Shown: positions 11,081 to 22,352, numbered from the stretch's first letter. The stretch is 64,000 nucleotides of DNA from Terfezia claveryi (GCA_015179025.1 WHUX01000025.1:1-64000); one strand, 5' to 3'. Numbers and translations: made by a program. Notes: generated by a model from the sequence alone, not told the origin.

Positions 11081-11440
11081 ACATAGGAATACTACGTGTA
11101 TGACTAGGGGAAGGCTAGGATGGGGTAAAGGCAGGAGGCCAGAAGCAAGGACAAAAAACATATAGAAGTAGTTGCTGCATATGTCGGAGAGAGGCAGTTA
11201 TGCTGCAGCGCTATTTATGAGACAAGAAGGTATACAAGGAAGATGCACAAGTACTGGGAGAAGTAAGGTCCTGTATTAGATATATAAGACGTTGGATGAG
11301 AATCTAATGATAGTATGAGGGACAGGGGCTATATATACATGATTCTGAGCCAGAGCAATGGAAGGAATAAGCTTCCTGAGGTCCCTATCTCGGAAGCTAA
11401 GTAAGGTAATTATAACCTATTACCTATAATTGCAGGTAAT
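11081..11440 (-). repeat. Degenerate LTR fragment next to D1
   Basis: The sequence follows the B/D-type LTR (motifs GTGCACAAG-like, GTCCTGTATTAGATATATAAGACG, AAGCTTCCTGAGG) but with many C-to-T and G-to-A changes. The palindrome survives only as TTACCTATAATTGCAGGTAA. It grades into the AT-rich block at about 11440. It looks like an old LTR eroded by RIP-type mutation. Confidence 0.6.
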
Positions 11441-14176
11441 GATAAAGATACCTATACATACCATTATGACAATATAAAGACCTTATTTCTTGGTCATATT
11501 GTCAATAGTCAACAAGTCTAAATAGATCCCTTTAAGCTTGAAACTATATCACAATAGTCTATCTCTATCAAAAAGAAAGAAGTATAAGCATTCTTAGGCT
11601 TTACTAACTATTATTATTAATTTATTACTAATTATAATACTAAGGCATGCTTTTTAATCAACTTGATAAAAAATATTCCCTTTAGTTGAGAGCATGAGCA
11701 ATGGCAAGTCTCTGAAGACCTCTGAGAACAATTTTTTATAGTACCTATTCTTATATAGGTTAACAGATAACTCAAAATAATTATGGAAAGTAATACTAGC
11801 AATCAGGCTATTGCTAGTATTCTTTCCTATTACCATATTATCAATAGAGGAAAGTAGCTTCACCCTATTGAATACTATATCAAAACCCTTTCTATAGATT
11901 AATGCAACTAGCCTATCTATAATACAGAATTGTTTGCAATTATAAATTATTTCTAGAAGTAGTAAGATTAGTTAGTAGGTATTCAAGTAAATATCTATAT
12001 AGACTATTAAGGGTTATAGTATTTCAATACAAAGTAAAAGCTTAACTTCTGTCAAGCTACCTGGTACCTCTATATGTTAAAGTTTATTTATAATATTCAC
12101 TATAGACTCAGATTAAAAATAGGCAAGCCTAATAGCCTATCTAGACATTCAGGGAAAGAGAAATCTAGAATAAATGCTAAATTTTTTGAAGATAGACAGC
12201 TTATAGTACTAGGAGAAGAGGATAAAGGGGAAGTAGAAAACATTAAAGTAGATGGTATAAATATAGTAAGATAGTAGAAGAAGGATTAACTATAGGTAGT
12301 ACCTTCTAAATACAAGTTAGAAGTACTGAAGTAGTACTATAATAAGTAAGTGGCTAGATATTAGAGAAGTTATTATACTTAAGAGCTAGTGTCAAGGAAC
12401 TTCATATGGGATAAATGATAAAAAGATATTGTGAACTATATGGTACCATATACTAAGTGTTAAAAAGTAAAAGCAGATAAATATAGTAGGCAAATAAAGT
12501 GGGTACTAATAGTAACTAAAGAATAACCATTTAAGGAAATAGTAATAGACTTTGTTAGTAAGTTATTAGAGTCAGGAGGCTTCAATACAATACTTATTAT
12601 TATAGACTAGTTTACAAAAGTACAAGATTATATTCTAATAAAAACTATATAGATAGTATCTGATATTGCAGATATCTATATCAATAAAATATAAAGACTC
12701 TATAGCCTTACTAGATATATCACCTCTAAGTGTAGTCCATAATTTACTTTTAAATTCCTTAAAGAGCTTAATCAAAACCTCAATAGTATCTTCTACCTAT
12801 TAACTGCTTACTACCCTCAGACTGATAGACTTGTAGAACAAGTAGTCCAAATATTCAAATAATACTTTTATATATACTAATATAATAAACAAGCTAGAGA
12901 GAAATGATAACTACCTTTAGCTAAATTTGTTAATAATACTGCTACTTATTCTACTAACAAATACTCTCCTTACTGAAGTCTTTATAGCTATAATTTATAT
13001 ACTATTTACTTCTCTAATAATTATGAATTCTCCTCTTCTGCTACTGAAAAATGGCTAAACTAAATAATAACTATATATAACCAAATTTATAATACCCTTA
13101 GGAGGATTAATCATAAAAGAAGTACTATTAACCTCAAAAAAGCATATAGCTATACTATCAATAATTGGATATTAGTTAACTATTGGAACCTATAAATATA
13201 AGCTGGAAAAAACTATTTCCTTACCAGCAAATGAATAAGATCTTATAAGGTTATTGAAACTATCAGTTTATATGTATATAGACTTGAAGTTCTATAAGGT
13301 ACATAATAGTATAATATTATTTATATCACCCTCCTTTAGCTATTCAAATAATAAAATGAGCTATAAAATATAGATAAAAATAAACTAGATATCTTTAAAG
13401 TCGAATTCATAGTAGACTATTAAAAAAATAGAGAAGTAGTTAAGTACCAAGTATAGTAGGTAGGGTATATAAAGTTTGAATATACTTAAAAAACCTTTAA
13501 CAAGTTGAATAACTATCTAGAAAAGCTTTAAGAAGTATCATGAGAAGTTTCCTAATAAGCTATAAGACAAAAAGGATATATAAAGCTGGCTCTACATTAA
13601 GATAATTAGTAGGTAAAGACATAGTACCTTTTACTCTTCTACTCATTGCTTTTTTTCTATAGGTTTTTTGGTGAGATGTCTGGTTTTTAATAGCTATAGT
13701 ATATATATATAGGCCTACTAGTCTTTTGGTACCCTAACCTATAAAGATAGAGGTATTAATCTATATGGTTTGTATCTACTAGCAAGAGTTACCTAAGTCA
13801 TTACTAATACTTGTCTTATTGAGGGTCAGAAGGACTTGTATTTAGCTTAGGTTAGCTGCTTTAAAATAGGAAGTCATCTTATAGCTCAAGTAAGAGACCT
13901 ATACTTCTAGTACAACTAATACTCTACTATAGATGCTAACTGTAATAGACTAATTACCTATACAGACACAGGTAGTACACTTGGGAATAAAGTATTAAAG
14001 AGATTAGCTATTGAAGTGTATACTTCTAGTATTGGCTCTTATATATATATTCTCTTTAATGTATTTCTATTATGTTTAGTTAGTTGATACTCCTAAATCA
14101 TTATTTATTATATCTAGGTTTAGCTTCTATAAGTTAGCCCAACTATAATATATTAAATTTCAGGCTACCTAATTAA
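11441..14176. other. AT-rich block, RIP-like, holding a gypsy relic
   Basis: Base composition changes sharply: TpA is abundant and CpG nearly absent. The readable part is listed separately (12020-13530). From about 13640 to 14176 there is no recognisable gene; it may be an eroded LTR. The block ends at ATTAA (14172-14176), the target duplication of the element that became B1/B3. Confidence 0.6.
12020..13530 (+). pseudogene. Ancient gypsy pol relic: RNase H, integrase, chromodomain
   Basis: Translation with many stops shows a gypsy order. The RNase H end appears as YNIHYRLRLKIGKPNSLSRH (about 12080-12150). The integrase core gives FVSKLLESGGFNTILIII (about 12550) and YYPQTDRLVEQVVQIFK (about 12810). 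A chromodomain-like KYQV.WVGYIKFEYT lies near 13440. The stops are mostly TAG/TAA where Trp or Gln is expected, as RIP would produce. It cannot be functional. Confidence 0.6.
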
Positions 14177-14681
14177 TGTAACAACCGTGTGTTCAATTGT
14201 CATCACCTGCGATCGCAGGTGATGGGTCATTGCCATTATTGTCTTTGTCATCACCTGCGATTGCAGGTGATGGGTTATTGTGTTATCGTTACCTTGCTTG
14301 GCTTCCGAGATAGGGAAGCTTATTTTCCCCATTGCCCTGACCGAGTTATGTATATATAGAGCCTGTCCCTCGTACTGTCGTTGGATCCCTATCCAATGTC
14401 TTGTATATCCAATACAGGGCCTTGCTTCTCTCCACGTTGGTGCATCTTCCTTGTGCACCTTCTTGTCTCGCCTCGTCTCTGTAGCCCAGCTGCCTCCCTT
14501 GACACACGCGGCAACTGCTTCCGCATGTCTCGTGTCTCTTGCCCTCTGCCTCTCTTGCCTCTTGCCCTTGCCTCCCGTCTCAGCCTCCCCTGGTCACACA
14601 CGTAGCGTTCCTATGTGTGTGTTATCCTAGCCTTGCCGCAGCGTACCCCTTGGTCGCCTTGCCTCCAGAGCCGTCGTTACA
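14177..14681 (+). repeat. 5' LTR of B1
   Basis: U3 begins with two tandem palindromes (CACCTGCGATCGCAGGTG near 14206, and a copy with one change near 14252). TATATATA lies near 14351. The RNA start is probably near the hairpin GTTGGAT-CCCT-ATCCAA at 14380-14396. Diagnostic variants are CCCTATCC in the hairpin and GCCTCC near the end, both shared with the B3 left LTR, not with B1's own 3' LTR. Confidence 0.93.
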
Positions 14682-14683
14682 CT

Positions 14684-14705
14684 ACGTTGGATCACCCTGA
14701 CCAAC
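14684..14705 (+). promoter_or_regulatory. Primer-site hairpin of B1
   Basis: Two bases after the LTR comes ACGTTGGAT, complementary to ATCCAACGT in the R region of sister LTRs (B1 itself has one change, ATCCAATGT at 14391-14399). It lies in a hairpin GTTGG-A-TCA-CCC-TGA-CCAAC. It does not resemble a tRNA 3' end. I infer self-priming; an alternative is a packaging signal. Confidence 0.5.
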
Positions 14706-14720
14706 TGGTACGTCCACATT

Positions 14721-15892
14721 ATGGCAAGTCAAGAAACCACTCCTACGCTCCCAGGAGCTAGGTTCCAAGCCTGGCAAGCACTGCCAATCCCAAAAAATCA
14801 GACCGACTTCAACAACTATCGTAACACCATCATCGACATTTACCTTACTGCGGACACCATGGGGTTGCAACTAGAAGCAGCCATGCGTGAAGCCCAACAG
14901 AAACTGGCCAGAGCCGAAGATAAAATCACAATACTCACAGAGGACCTTACATCCTGCCAGAAGGACTTGGCCAATGAAAAGAGGACTGTCCAAACCCTAA
15001 CCAGGGCCCTAGACACCATAAAACCTGGGAATCAGGCACCTCAGGCCCCCAAAACACAGGACCTCCCCACTCCACCGAAATTCAAGGGCGAAAGGTCCCG
15101 CCTCAAACCTTGGAAGAACTCGATCAATATCAAGCTAAATGGGGATGCCGCAAAGTTCCCCACCATCCAACACCGCTTGGCCTACGTGTATGGCCTACTG
15201 GAGGATAAAGCCTTGGACCAAGTCCAACCATATGTCCAGGACTCTGGTATCAAGTTAGCAGACATTCCTGCACTATTCGCTATCCTCGATCGGGCGTTTG
15301 GAGATCCAGACCTGGCAGGAACAGCAACCAGAGCCCTTCAGGCCCTAAGAAAACGAGGCAATGACCTCTCAACATATGTAGCCGAATTCTCGAGGCTAGC
15401 GGCAGAGGTACCATGGAACAACCAGGTAAAACTGGAACAGTTCGAAGAGGGCCTTAGTGTCGAGATCAAAAAGCACCTTATTCTGTCTCCAGCAAAAACT
15501 CTTGAGGAACTCATCGACCTGGCCTCGCAGGTGGAACAAAGAACAGCCAGATTAGGGATGCAACAGGCCTGGAATCAACACCCCTAGCATCCATCACAGC
15601 CCTGCCCCCAGAATCAGAATACCTAAAACACACCTAACCCAGGTAAGGTAGCACACCCTTCCATGGTAGCTGGGGAGCCACCCCAATAGACCTATCCTCA
15701 GGAAGACCCCGACTCACTCAGGGGGAAAGGGATTGCCGCCGCAACAATGGATTGTGCATTACATGTGGCAAGGGGGACCACTTCATCACAGCATGTCCCT
15801 TCCGCAAGAACCGATCCCTGGCCGCCCACACCATATCCGAATCAAGGATTGAAGAGGTTGAAGAATCGGGAAAAGGGGAGTCCCTTGCCTAG
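14721..15892 (+). pseudogene. B1 gag (broken near C-terminus)
   Basis: ATG at 14721, 39 bp after the LTR. The N-terminal region (GARFQAWQALPIP, then NTIIDIYL) is followed by a coiled coil at about residues 50-95, a TPPKFKGERSRL motif before the capsid-like domain, and a region ending ARLGMQQA. The ORF stops at 15585-15587 (TAG). Beyond lies a zinc knuckle (CITCGKGDHFITAC) in another frame, because of a 1-nt shift near 15690 also seen in B3. The gag frame ends at TAG 15890-15892, inside the frameshift stem. Confidence 0.85.
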
Positions 15893-15913
15893 TTACTGAC
15901 ACTAGCAAGGGAC
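15868..15913 (+). promoter_or_regulatory. Predicted -1 frameshift signal, B1 gag/pol
   Basis: GGGAAAA (15868-15874) is in phase with gag as G GGA AAA. A 5-nt spacer leads to a stem, 15880-15892 with 15902-15913, with one bulged C and a 9-nt loop. The pol frame is -1 relative to gag and is open through the signal into protease. Confidence 0.65.
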
Positions 15914-18020
15914 CTGCCCAGGGCCATTTATCTTTGTCTGTGTTTTCTTTACCTGCACCTATGTCTGTTGATGAATCTCGCTTGTTTGGCGAGCATTTTG
16001 TAGTACCAATAACTGTTAAATTCAATGGTAAAACAGTGGTAACATCAGCTCTCATCGATTGTGGTGCTTCGGGAATTGCATTCATTAATCAGGCCTTTGT
16101 CAGTAAAAATTCCATACCAACCTCGAAGTTAAAAACCCCCCACCTTCTCGACGTCATTGATGGCCGCTCCATCTCTTCTGGGGCTATTACCGACCTCGCA
16201 TGTCTGCCCAGTGCCATTGGAGACCATTCGGAGGATCTCCCAATGTTTGTGACCAAACTTAAATATCCAATTGTACTTGGGATCCCCTGGCTCAGAATGC
16301 ACGATGTGTCAGTCAGCTTCGGCTCGTACTCCTTGCAATTCAACAGCCATTATTGCAGAAAAACCTGTGGAGGTCCAAAAATCACTGTCACGGGGCTATG
16401 CGCATTACCACCCCCAATAATCCACCTAGCCCAGATGGTACACCAGCCCGCGCACATCAATGCTGTCTACTCCCTAGTTACCCCTATCCCCCCTGTTCCC
16501 TTGGCGACCCCAAAACCCTGAACGTTAGCTTTATCGGGGCAGGGGCTTTTGCTTACCTCACCAGGAGGCACAAGCTGAAGGCTCATGCCCTATCTATACA
16601 CGAGGTTAACCTGGAAATTAACAAGATGCGGCCTAAGGAGGAGTGGAAGGCTATGGTCCCAGATGAATATCACGAGTTCATTGATCTGTTCTCGGAAAAG
16701 GCCGCAGAGAAACTCATACCACACCGACTATACGACCACACTATCCCGCTGGTAGAAGGTAAAACCCCCCCTATGGGCCTCTCTATGGAATGTCCCAGGT
16801 TGAGCTGGAAGCCCTGAAGAAATACTTGGAAGAAAACCTCAACAAGAGCTTCATTCGCCACAGCTCCTCACCAGCGGGTGCCCCGGTCCTGTTCGTGAAG
16901 AAATCAGACGGCTCCCTTCGGTTGTGTGTTGATTATCGTGGCCTGAACGAGATAACGGTCAAAAACAGGTACCCCCTACCCCTAATCCAGGAGACATTAG
17001 CCAGGCTCTCCAAGGCCAAGTGGTTCACCAAACTGGATTTGAGAGGGCATACAACCTGGTACGGATCGCCAGGGGAGGAGTGGAAAACTGCCTTCCGAAC
17101 TCGTTATGGCCACTTTGAGTATAATGTTATGCCTTTTGGGTTGACTAATGCCCCGCCTCTTTCCAGCACTTTATTAATGACACCCTCGAGACTTTCTGGA
17201 TGTGTTCTGCACAGCCTACCTTGACGATATCCTGATCTATTGGATACCCTGGCAGAGCACAAAATCCATGTTCATCAAGTGTTGGAAAGCTGGAGCAAGC
17301 CGGATTGTACCTCAAGTCCGAGAAATGCGAGTTTCATGTGCAAGAGGTCAAGTATCTGGGGTTGATTATCACTACCGAAGGTATCAGGATGGATCCCACC
17401 AAGGTTACCGCTGTCCAGGAATGGCAAATCCCAGCAAATCTCAAGGATGTCTAAGCCTTCCTGGGTTCGCTAACTTTTACCGGCGGTTCATTCTAGGGTA
17501 TTCGAAGATCGTAGCCCCCCTCACCGCCCTGACAAGAAAGACCGGCTTCACTGGAATCCAGAAGCCCAATCTGCCTTCCAGAACCTCAAGGAAGCTTTCT
17601 GCTCAGCACCGATCCTGGCCCATTTCGATCCGGACAGCGAATGTATCGTGGAGACTGACGCCTCCGACTATGTCTCCGTGGGAATCTTGTCTCAGTATGT
17701 CAATGGGATCCTCCACCCAGTGGCATACTTCTCAAAAAAGCACTCTCCGGCTGAGTGTAATTATGAAATCTATGATAAAGAGTTAATGGCCATTGTGCGA
17801 GCATTCGAGAAGTGGAGGCCACACCTGGAGTCAGCCAAGGGGATCATCGAGGTGCTATCCGATCATAAGAATCTTGAGTACTTCACCACCACTAAGCTGC
17901 TGAACCGACGGCAGGCTAGGTGGTCGGAGTTCTTATCTCGATTCAACTTCAAGATCAAGTATCGGCCTGGAAAAGCTGGGGTAAGCGGATGCACTGACCA
18001 GGAGATCAGGAGATCTCCCT
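15893..18020 (+). pseudogene. B1 protease, RT and RNase H (broken)
   Basis: Protease shows [17 protein letters not shown] near 16054 (DCG in place of DSG). A spacer with PxPP repeats follows. RT starts near 16800 ([20 protein letters not shown] at about 16890; FTKLDLRG at 17025; AYLDDILIY at about 17214). RNase H has ETDASDYVS (about 17650) and SDHKNLEYF (about 17860). Frameshifts occur near 16520, 16780, 17050, 17150, 17250 and 17990. Sister copies B3 and C1 read through most of these, so they are copy-specific. Confidence 0.88.
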
Positions 18021-18097
18021 AAAGGGGGGATGAAAGGTTGAAGTACCAAAATCAGGTGGTACTGAAACCTGAAAATCTCGACCTGGTGGCCACTAGC

Positions 18098-18177
18098 CAT
18101 GCTGATGCTGATGCTGATGCTGATGCTGATGCTGATGCTGATACTGATGCTGATGCTATACTGATGCTGATGCTAAA
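18098..18177 (+). repeat. (GCTGAT)n tract in the B1 RNase H-integrase linker
   Basis: A GCTGAT hexamer tract encodes alternating Ala-Asp in the pol frame, with a phase slip near 18152. B3 has a matching Ala-Asp tract and B2 an Ala-Glu/Ala-Asp tract at the same place. C1 has only a few such residues. Confidence 0.85.
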
Positions 18178-19770
18178 GCTGAAGCGAACCCAGGAGCAGA
18201 TCTCCTTCTGCGGATACAACGGGCATATGCGGAGGACGACTGGTTAAGGATATAATCGCTGCAGTGGAGTCTGGATAGCGCCATCACACAAGATTTCCTA
18301 GCCGAGTGCACCACTCAGGACGGCCTCCTATACCACCTAGATCGGCTCTATATACCTGAAGGAGAGCTGCGGATGCAGCTGATCAAGGAACACCATGATA
18401 CCCTGGCTGCGGGTCATCCTGGGGTAGCTAAAACGTTAGAGCTACTAGCTAGGCAATATACATGGATTGACCAACGGAAGAGGTGGAGCGGTACATACGG
18501 AATTGCCATGTCTGCAAGCATGCCAAACCACCCACCATGCTCCGTATGGTACCTGAAGCCCCTGGAAGTCCCAGAACAACCCTGGCAACACCTGACTATG
18601 GACTTCGTTACCGGATTGCGGAAGACTCGGATTCAACGCCATCTTGATGGTAGTGGATCGGTTAATGAAAATGAGGCATGTGATACCCTGTCGAGACACC
18701 TGCTCGGCCCCCGAATTGGCATCCCTCTACCTGGATAATGTCTTCTGTTACCATGGCCTCCCAGCGTCGATTGTCTCAGACCGTGGCCCTCAGTTCGTCG
18801 CCGATTCTAGAAAACATTCTGTGAGCTGTTGGGTATTGAAGTACACTGTCTACGGATACCACCCTCAGACTGATGGCCAGTCAGAACGTATGAACACCAT
18901 CATGGAGCAATATCTGAGGGCGTACATCAATTACCAGCAGAATAATGGGTTTCATTGCTGGCCACCTGCGAATTCTCCGCCAACAACCACTTCTCTGAGA
19001 CCTGAAGACCTCCCATTCCTGGCCAATTATGGCTGGCACCCTCGGTTCGTAGACTCCCTGGCACCTCTGCGCAAGGCCAGGGAGAATGCCCCAGCTAAGG
19101 AGTTCGCCACGCAGATTTCTGAACTTCACTCTACCTGAAAGCCGAGCTGGGATATGCGCAAGCCAGGCAAGCTGAATATGCCAACGGATCACGACTGCCA
19201 GCCCCCAGATACCAGCCAGGAGACAAGGTGTGGCTCTCTAGTCGGCACTTCCGGACAGAACGACCTTCTCGTAAGCTGGATCATAAGTTCTGGGCCATAT
19301 GAGGTATTAGGGAATGTGGGCACTCACGCCTACCGGTTGAAGTTCCCTAAAGATATCAAATGCCACCCGGTCGTTCACATCTCGGAGATCGAACCAGCGC
19401 CAATGATCCCCTCCCCGGGCAAAAGCACCCCCCACCCCCTCCTGTAGTGATTGCAGGTGAAGAGGAGTGGGAGGTTGAGGAGGTACTGGACTCCAGAAAA
19501 CGCTATGGGCGAGTTCAGTATAAGGTCAAGTGGGTAGGGGACGAGGAGACTACCTGGCAACCCGCAGAGGACTTGGAGAATGCGCAGGATTTGGTTACCC
19601 TGTTCTACCAGCAATACGCCAGGAAGCCTCGCCCAGTCGACAGATGTCGCGACTTTGCATCCTGGTTGTTTTTTCTGTTCTTGTTGTTCGGAGTTGGGGT
19701 TCTTGTCCTTGCTCTTGTTATTGTTGTTTTCTGTGTTGATTTTGCCAGTTATCGTGCCCAGGCCTCCTAG
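18178..19770 (+). pseudogene. B1 integrase and chromodomain (broken)
   Basis: The HHCC finger is near 18380-18530 (IKEHHDTLAAGHPG; the first Cys of the CHVC pair reads as CHV in another frame). The core has MDFVTGL (18598), SDRGPQFV (18778) and the Glu region QTDGQSERMN (18868). The GPYEVLG motif lies near 19290, and the chromodomain near 19465-19600 (EEVLDSRKRYGRVQYKVKWV, ending DLVTLFYQQY). Chromodomains of this class bind histone marks and steer integration. Frameshifts occur near 18475, 18630, 18810, 18960, 19135 and 19290. Confidence 0.87.
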
Positions 19771-19801
19771 TCGCTAGAGCTCCAGCCTAAGGGGGGGATA
19801 G

Positions 19802-20306
19802 TGTAACAACCGTGTGTTCAGTTGTCATCATCTGCGATCGCAGGTGATGGGTCATTGCCATTATTGTCTTTGTCATCACCTGCGATCGCAGGTGATGGGT
19901 TATTGTGTTATCATTACCTTGCTTGGCTTCCAAGATAGGGAAGCTTATTTCCCCATTGCCCTGACCGAGTTATGTATATATAGAGCCTGTCCCTCGTACT
20001 GTCGTTGGATCCCCATCCAACATCTTGTATATCGAATACAGGGCCTTGCTTCTCTCTACGTTGGTGCATCTTCCTTGTGCACCTTCTTGTCTCACCTCGT
20101 ATCTGTAGCCCAGCTGCCTCACTTGACACACGCGGCAACTGCTTCCACGTGTCTCGTGTCTCTTGTCCTCTGCCTCTCTTGCCTCTTGCCCTTGCCTCCC
20201 GTCTCAGCCTCCCCCTGGTCACACACGTAGTGTACCTACCTGTGTGTTATCCTAGCCTTGCCGCGGCGTACCCCTTGGTCGCCTTGCCCCCAGAGCCGTC
20301 GTTACA
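19802..20306 (+). repeat. 3' LTR of B1
   Basis: 505 bp, preceded by a purine tract (AAGGGGGGATAG) that is the likely plus-strand primer. It carries the variants CCCCATCC and GCCCCC, shared with the right LTR of B3. The right flank CTGCG (20307-20311) is the target duplication whose partner is at 55869-55873. Confidence 0.93.
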
Positions 20307-20616
20307 CTGCGCTGCAGAGTTGTTTTTATAGGATAGGGGTGTGCACAAGAGAGGTGCACAAGCGCTAGGAGAAGCAAGGTCCTGTATTGGGTATACAAGA
20401 CGTTGGATGGGGATCCAACCACAGTACGAGGGACAGGCTCTATATATACATAACTCGGTCAGGGCAATGGGGGAAATAAGCTTCCCTATCTCGGAAGCCA
20501 AGCAAGGTAACGATAACACAATAACCCATTACCTGTGATCGCAGGTAATGACAAAGACAACAATAGCAATGACCCATCACCTGCGATCGCAGGTGACTGA
20601 ACACAAGGTTGTTACA
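20307..20616 (-). repeat. 3' LTR of B2, proximal 310 bp
   Basis: The fragment starts at CTGCGCTGCAGAG and ends GGTTGTTACA. It contains both palindromes (the inner one changed to TTACCTGTGATCGCAGGTAA) and the hairpin with CCCC loop. It is cut exactly at the B1 junction. Confidence 0.9.
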
Positions 20617-20799
20617 CTATCCCCCCCTTAGGCTGGAGCTCCAGCGATTAGGAGGCCTGGGCACGATAACCGGCAAAATCAACACAGAAAACAACAACAA
20701 CAACAAGAGCAAGGACAAGAACCCCAACTCCGAACAACAAGAATAGAAATAACAACAAGGATGCAAAGTCACGACCTCAGTCGACTGGGCGAGGCTTCC

Positions 20800-22222
20800 T
20801 GAGGTACTGCTGGTGGAACAGGGTAACCAAATCCTGCGCATTCTCCAAGTCCTCTGCGGGTTGCCAGGTAGTCTCCTCGTCCCCTACCCACTTGACCTTT
20901 TATTGAACTCGCCCATAGCGTTTTCTGGAGTCCTGTACCTCCTCAACCTCCCACTCCTCTTCACCTGCAATCAATACGGGAGGGAGTGGGGGGTGCTTTT
21001 GCCCGGGGAGGAGATCGTTGGCGGCTGGTTCGATCTCTGAGACGTGAACGACCGGGTGGTGTTTGATATCTTTAGGGAACTTCAACCGGTTGGCGTGAGT
21101 GCCCACATTCCCTAATACCTCATAAGGCACCAGGAACTTATGATCCAGTTTACGAGAAGGTCGTTCTGTCCAGAAGTGCCTACTAGAGAGCCACACCTTG
21201 TCTTCTGGCTAGTATCTAGGGGCTGGTAACCGTGATCCATTGGCATACTCCACTTGCCTGGCCTGCGCATATCCCAGCTCGGCTTTCAGAATACAGTGGA
21301 GTTCAGCGATTCCAACCGCGAACTCCTTAGCTGGGGGGTGGGCTTTTTGCAGGGGTGCTAGGGCCTCCATGAACCAAGGGTGCCAACTATAGTTAGCCAA
21401 GAAAGGCGAGGTTTTGGAGGATTCTGAGAACTGGTTGTTCGTGCCGAATTCGCAGGTGGCCAGCAATGAAACCCAGTTATCCTGCTGGTAATCAATGAAG
21501 GCCCGCAGATATTGCTCCATAATGGCATTCATCCTCTCCGATTGACTGTCCGTCTGGGGGTGATATGCCATTGACAAACGCACTTTGATCCCCAGAAGCT
21601 CGCAGAAGGCTCTCCAAAAGTCCGAGGTGAACTGAGGGCCATGGTCAGACATGATGGATTCGGGGAGCCCGTGATACTGGAACACATTGTTGAGGTAGAG
21701 GTTGGCCAACTCCGGAGTAGAACAGGTGTCCCGACAAGGTATGACATACCTCATCTTCGTCAGCCGATCCACCACTATCAAGATGGCGTTGAATCCCGAG
21801 TCTTCCGGCAATCCCATTATGAAATCCATGGTCAGGTGTAGCCACGGCCGATCCGGGATATCCAGGGGCTTCAGAGTGCCATATGGGGCATGGCAGGTGG
21901 GCTTAGCATGTTTACAAACATGGCAGTTCCGTACGTACCGCTCCATGTCCTTCCACTGGTCAATCCAGGTGTATTCCCTGGCCAAGAGCTCTAACGTCTT
22001 AGCCACTCCAGGGTGACCCGCCACTAAGGTATCATGGTGTTCCTTGATTAGCCTCAGGCGTAACCCTCCTCCTTCCGGTACAGAGAGCCATTCGAGGTGA
22101 TAGAGGAGGCCCTCCTGTACTATACACTCGGCCAGGGAAATCTTAGGGTAGCAGTGCTGGCCGGAATCCACTGCAGTGATGATTTTCTTGGCCAGGGGGT
22201 CGTCCTCATAGGCCTGTCTCAC
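20800..22222 (-). pseudogene. B2 integrase and chromodomain (near intact)
   Basis: A 337-codon frame (21209-22222) holds the HHCC finger (HHDTLVAGHPG; CHVCKHAK), the catalytic core (MDFIMGLPEDSGFN, SDHGPQFT, QTDSQSERMN with the conserved Glu) and the flank GPQ/GPY region. The second D lies in SDHGP where SDRGP is usual. A second frame (20900-21196) covers the GPY/F segment and chromodomain start. A TAT-to-TAA stop within RVQ-KVKW cuts the chromodomain. This is one of the best-preserved integrases in the window. Confidence 0.88.
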
Positions 22223-22235
22223 CAGTTGTCAGAGG

Positions 22236-22352
22236 TTGGCTCCTGCATCAGTCTCCGCATCAGCTTCCGCATCAGCCTCAGCTTCAGCTTCCGCATCAGC
22301 CTCAGCTTCAGCTTCCGCATCAGCCTCAGCTTCAGCTTCTGCATCAGCCAGA
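22236..22352 (-). repeat. Ala-Glu/Ala-Asp coding repeat in the B2 linker
   Basis: On the minus strand (GCTGAAGCTGAGGCTGATGCGGAA)-like units encode AEAEADAE repeats, about 35 residues. It is the B2 counterpart of the GCTGAT tracts in B1 and B3, so the tract changes length and codon between copies while staying acidic. Confidence 0.85.

Larger units (their letters stand above)
14177..20306 (+). mobile_element. B1: Ty3/gypsy chromovirus with swapped target duplications
   Basis: This 6.1-kb element has two 505-bp LTRs (TGTAACAACC...GTTACA). Its left flank is ATTAA and its right flank CTGCG, so it has no matching duplication of its own. The partners are at B3 (ATTAA side at 49720-49724, CGCAG at 55869-55873). 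It is therefore a hybrid made by recombination between two inverted copies. Internal order is gag, frameshift, protease, RT, RNase H, integrase, chromodomain, with several frameshifts and stops. Confidence 0.93.

Noticed and set aside
14280..14630. Open frames of about 100 codons in the B-type LTRs, present in every copy on one or both strands
   Set aside because: They recur only because LTRs are repeated, cross the promoter and hairpin, and differ by frameshifts between copies.
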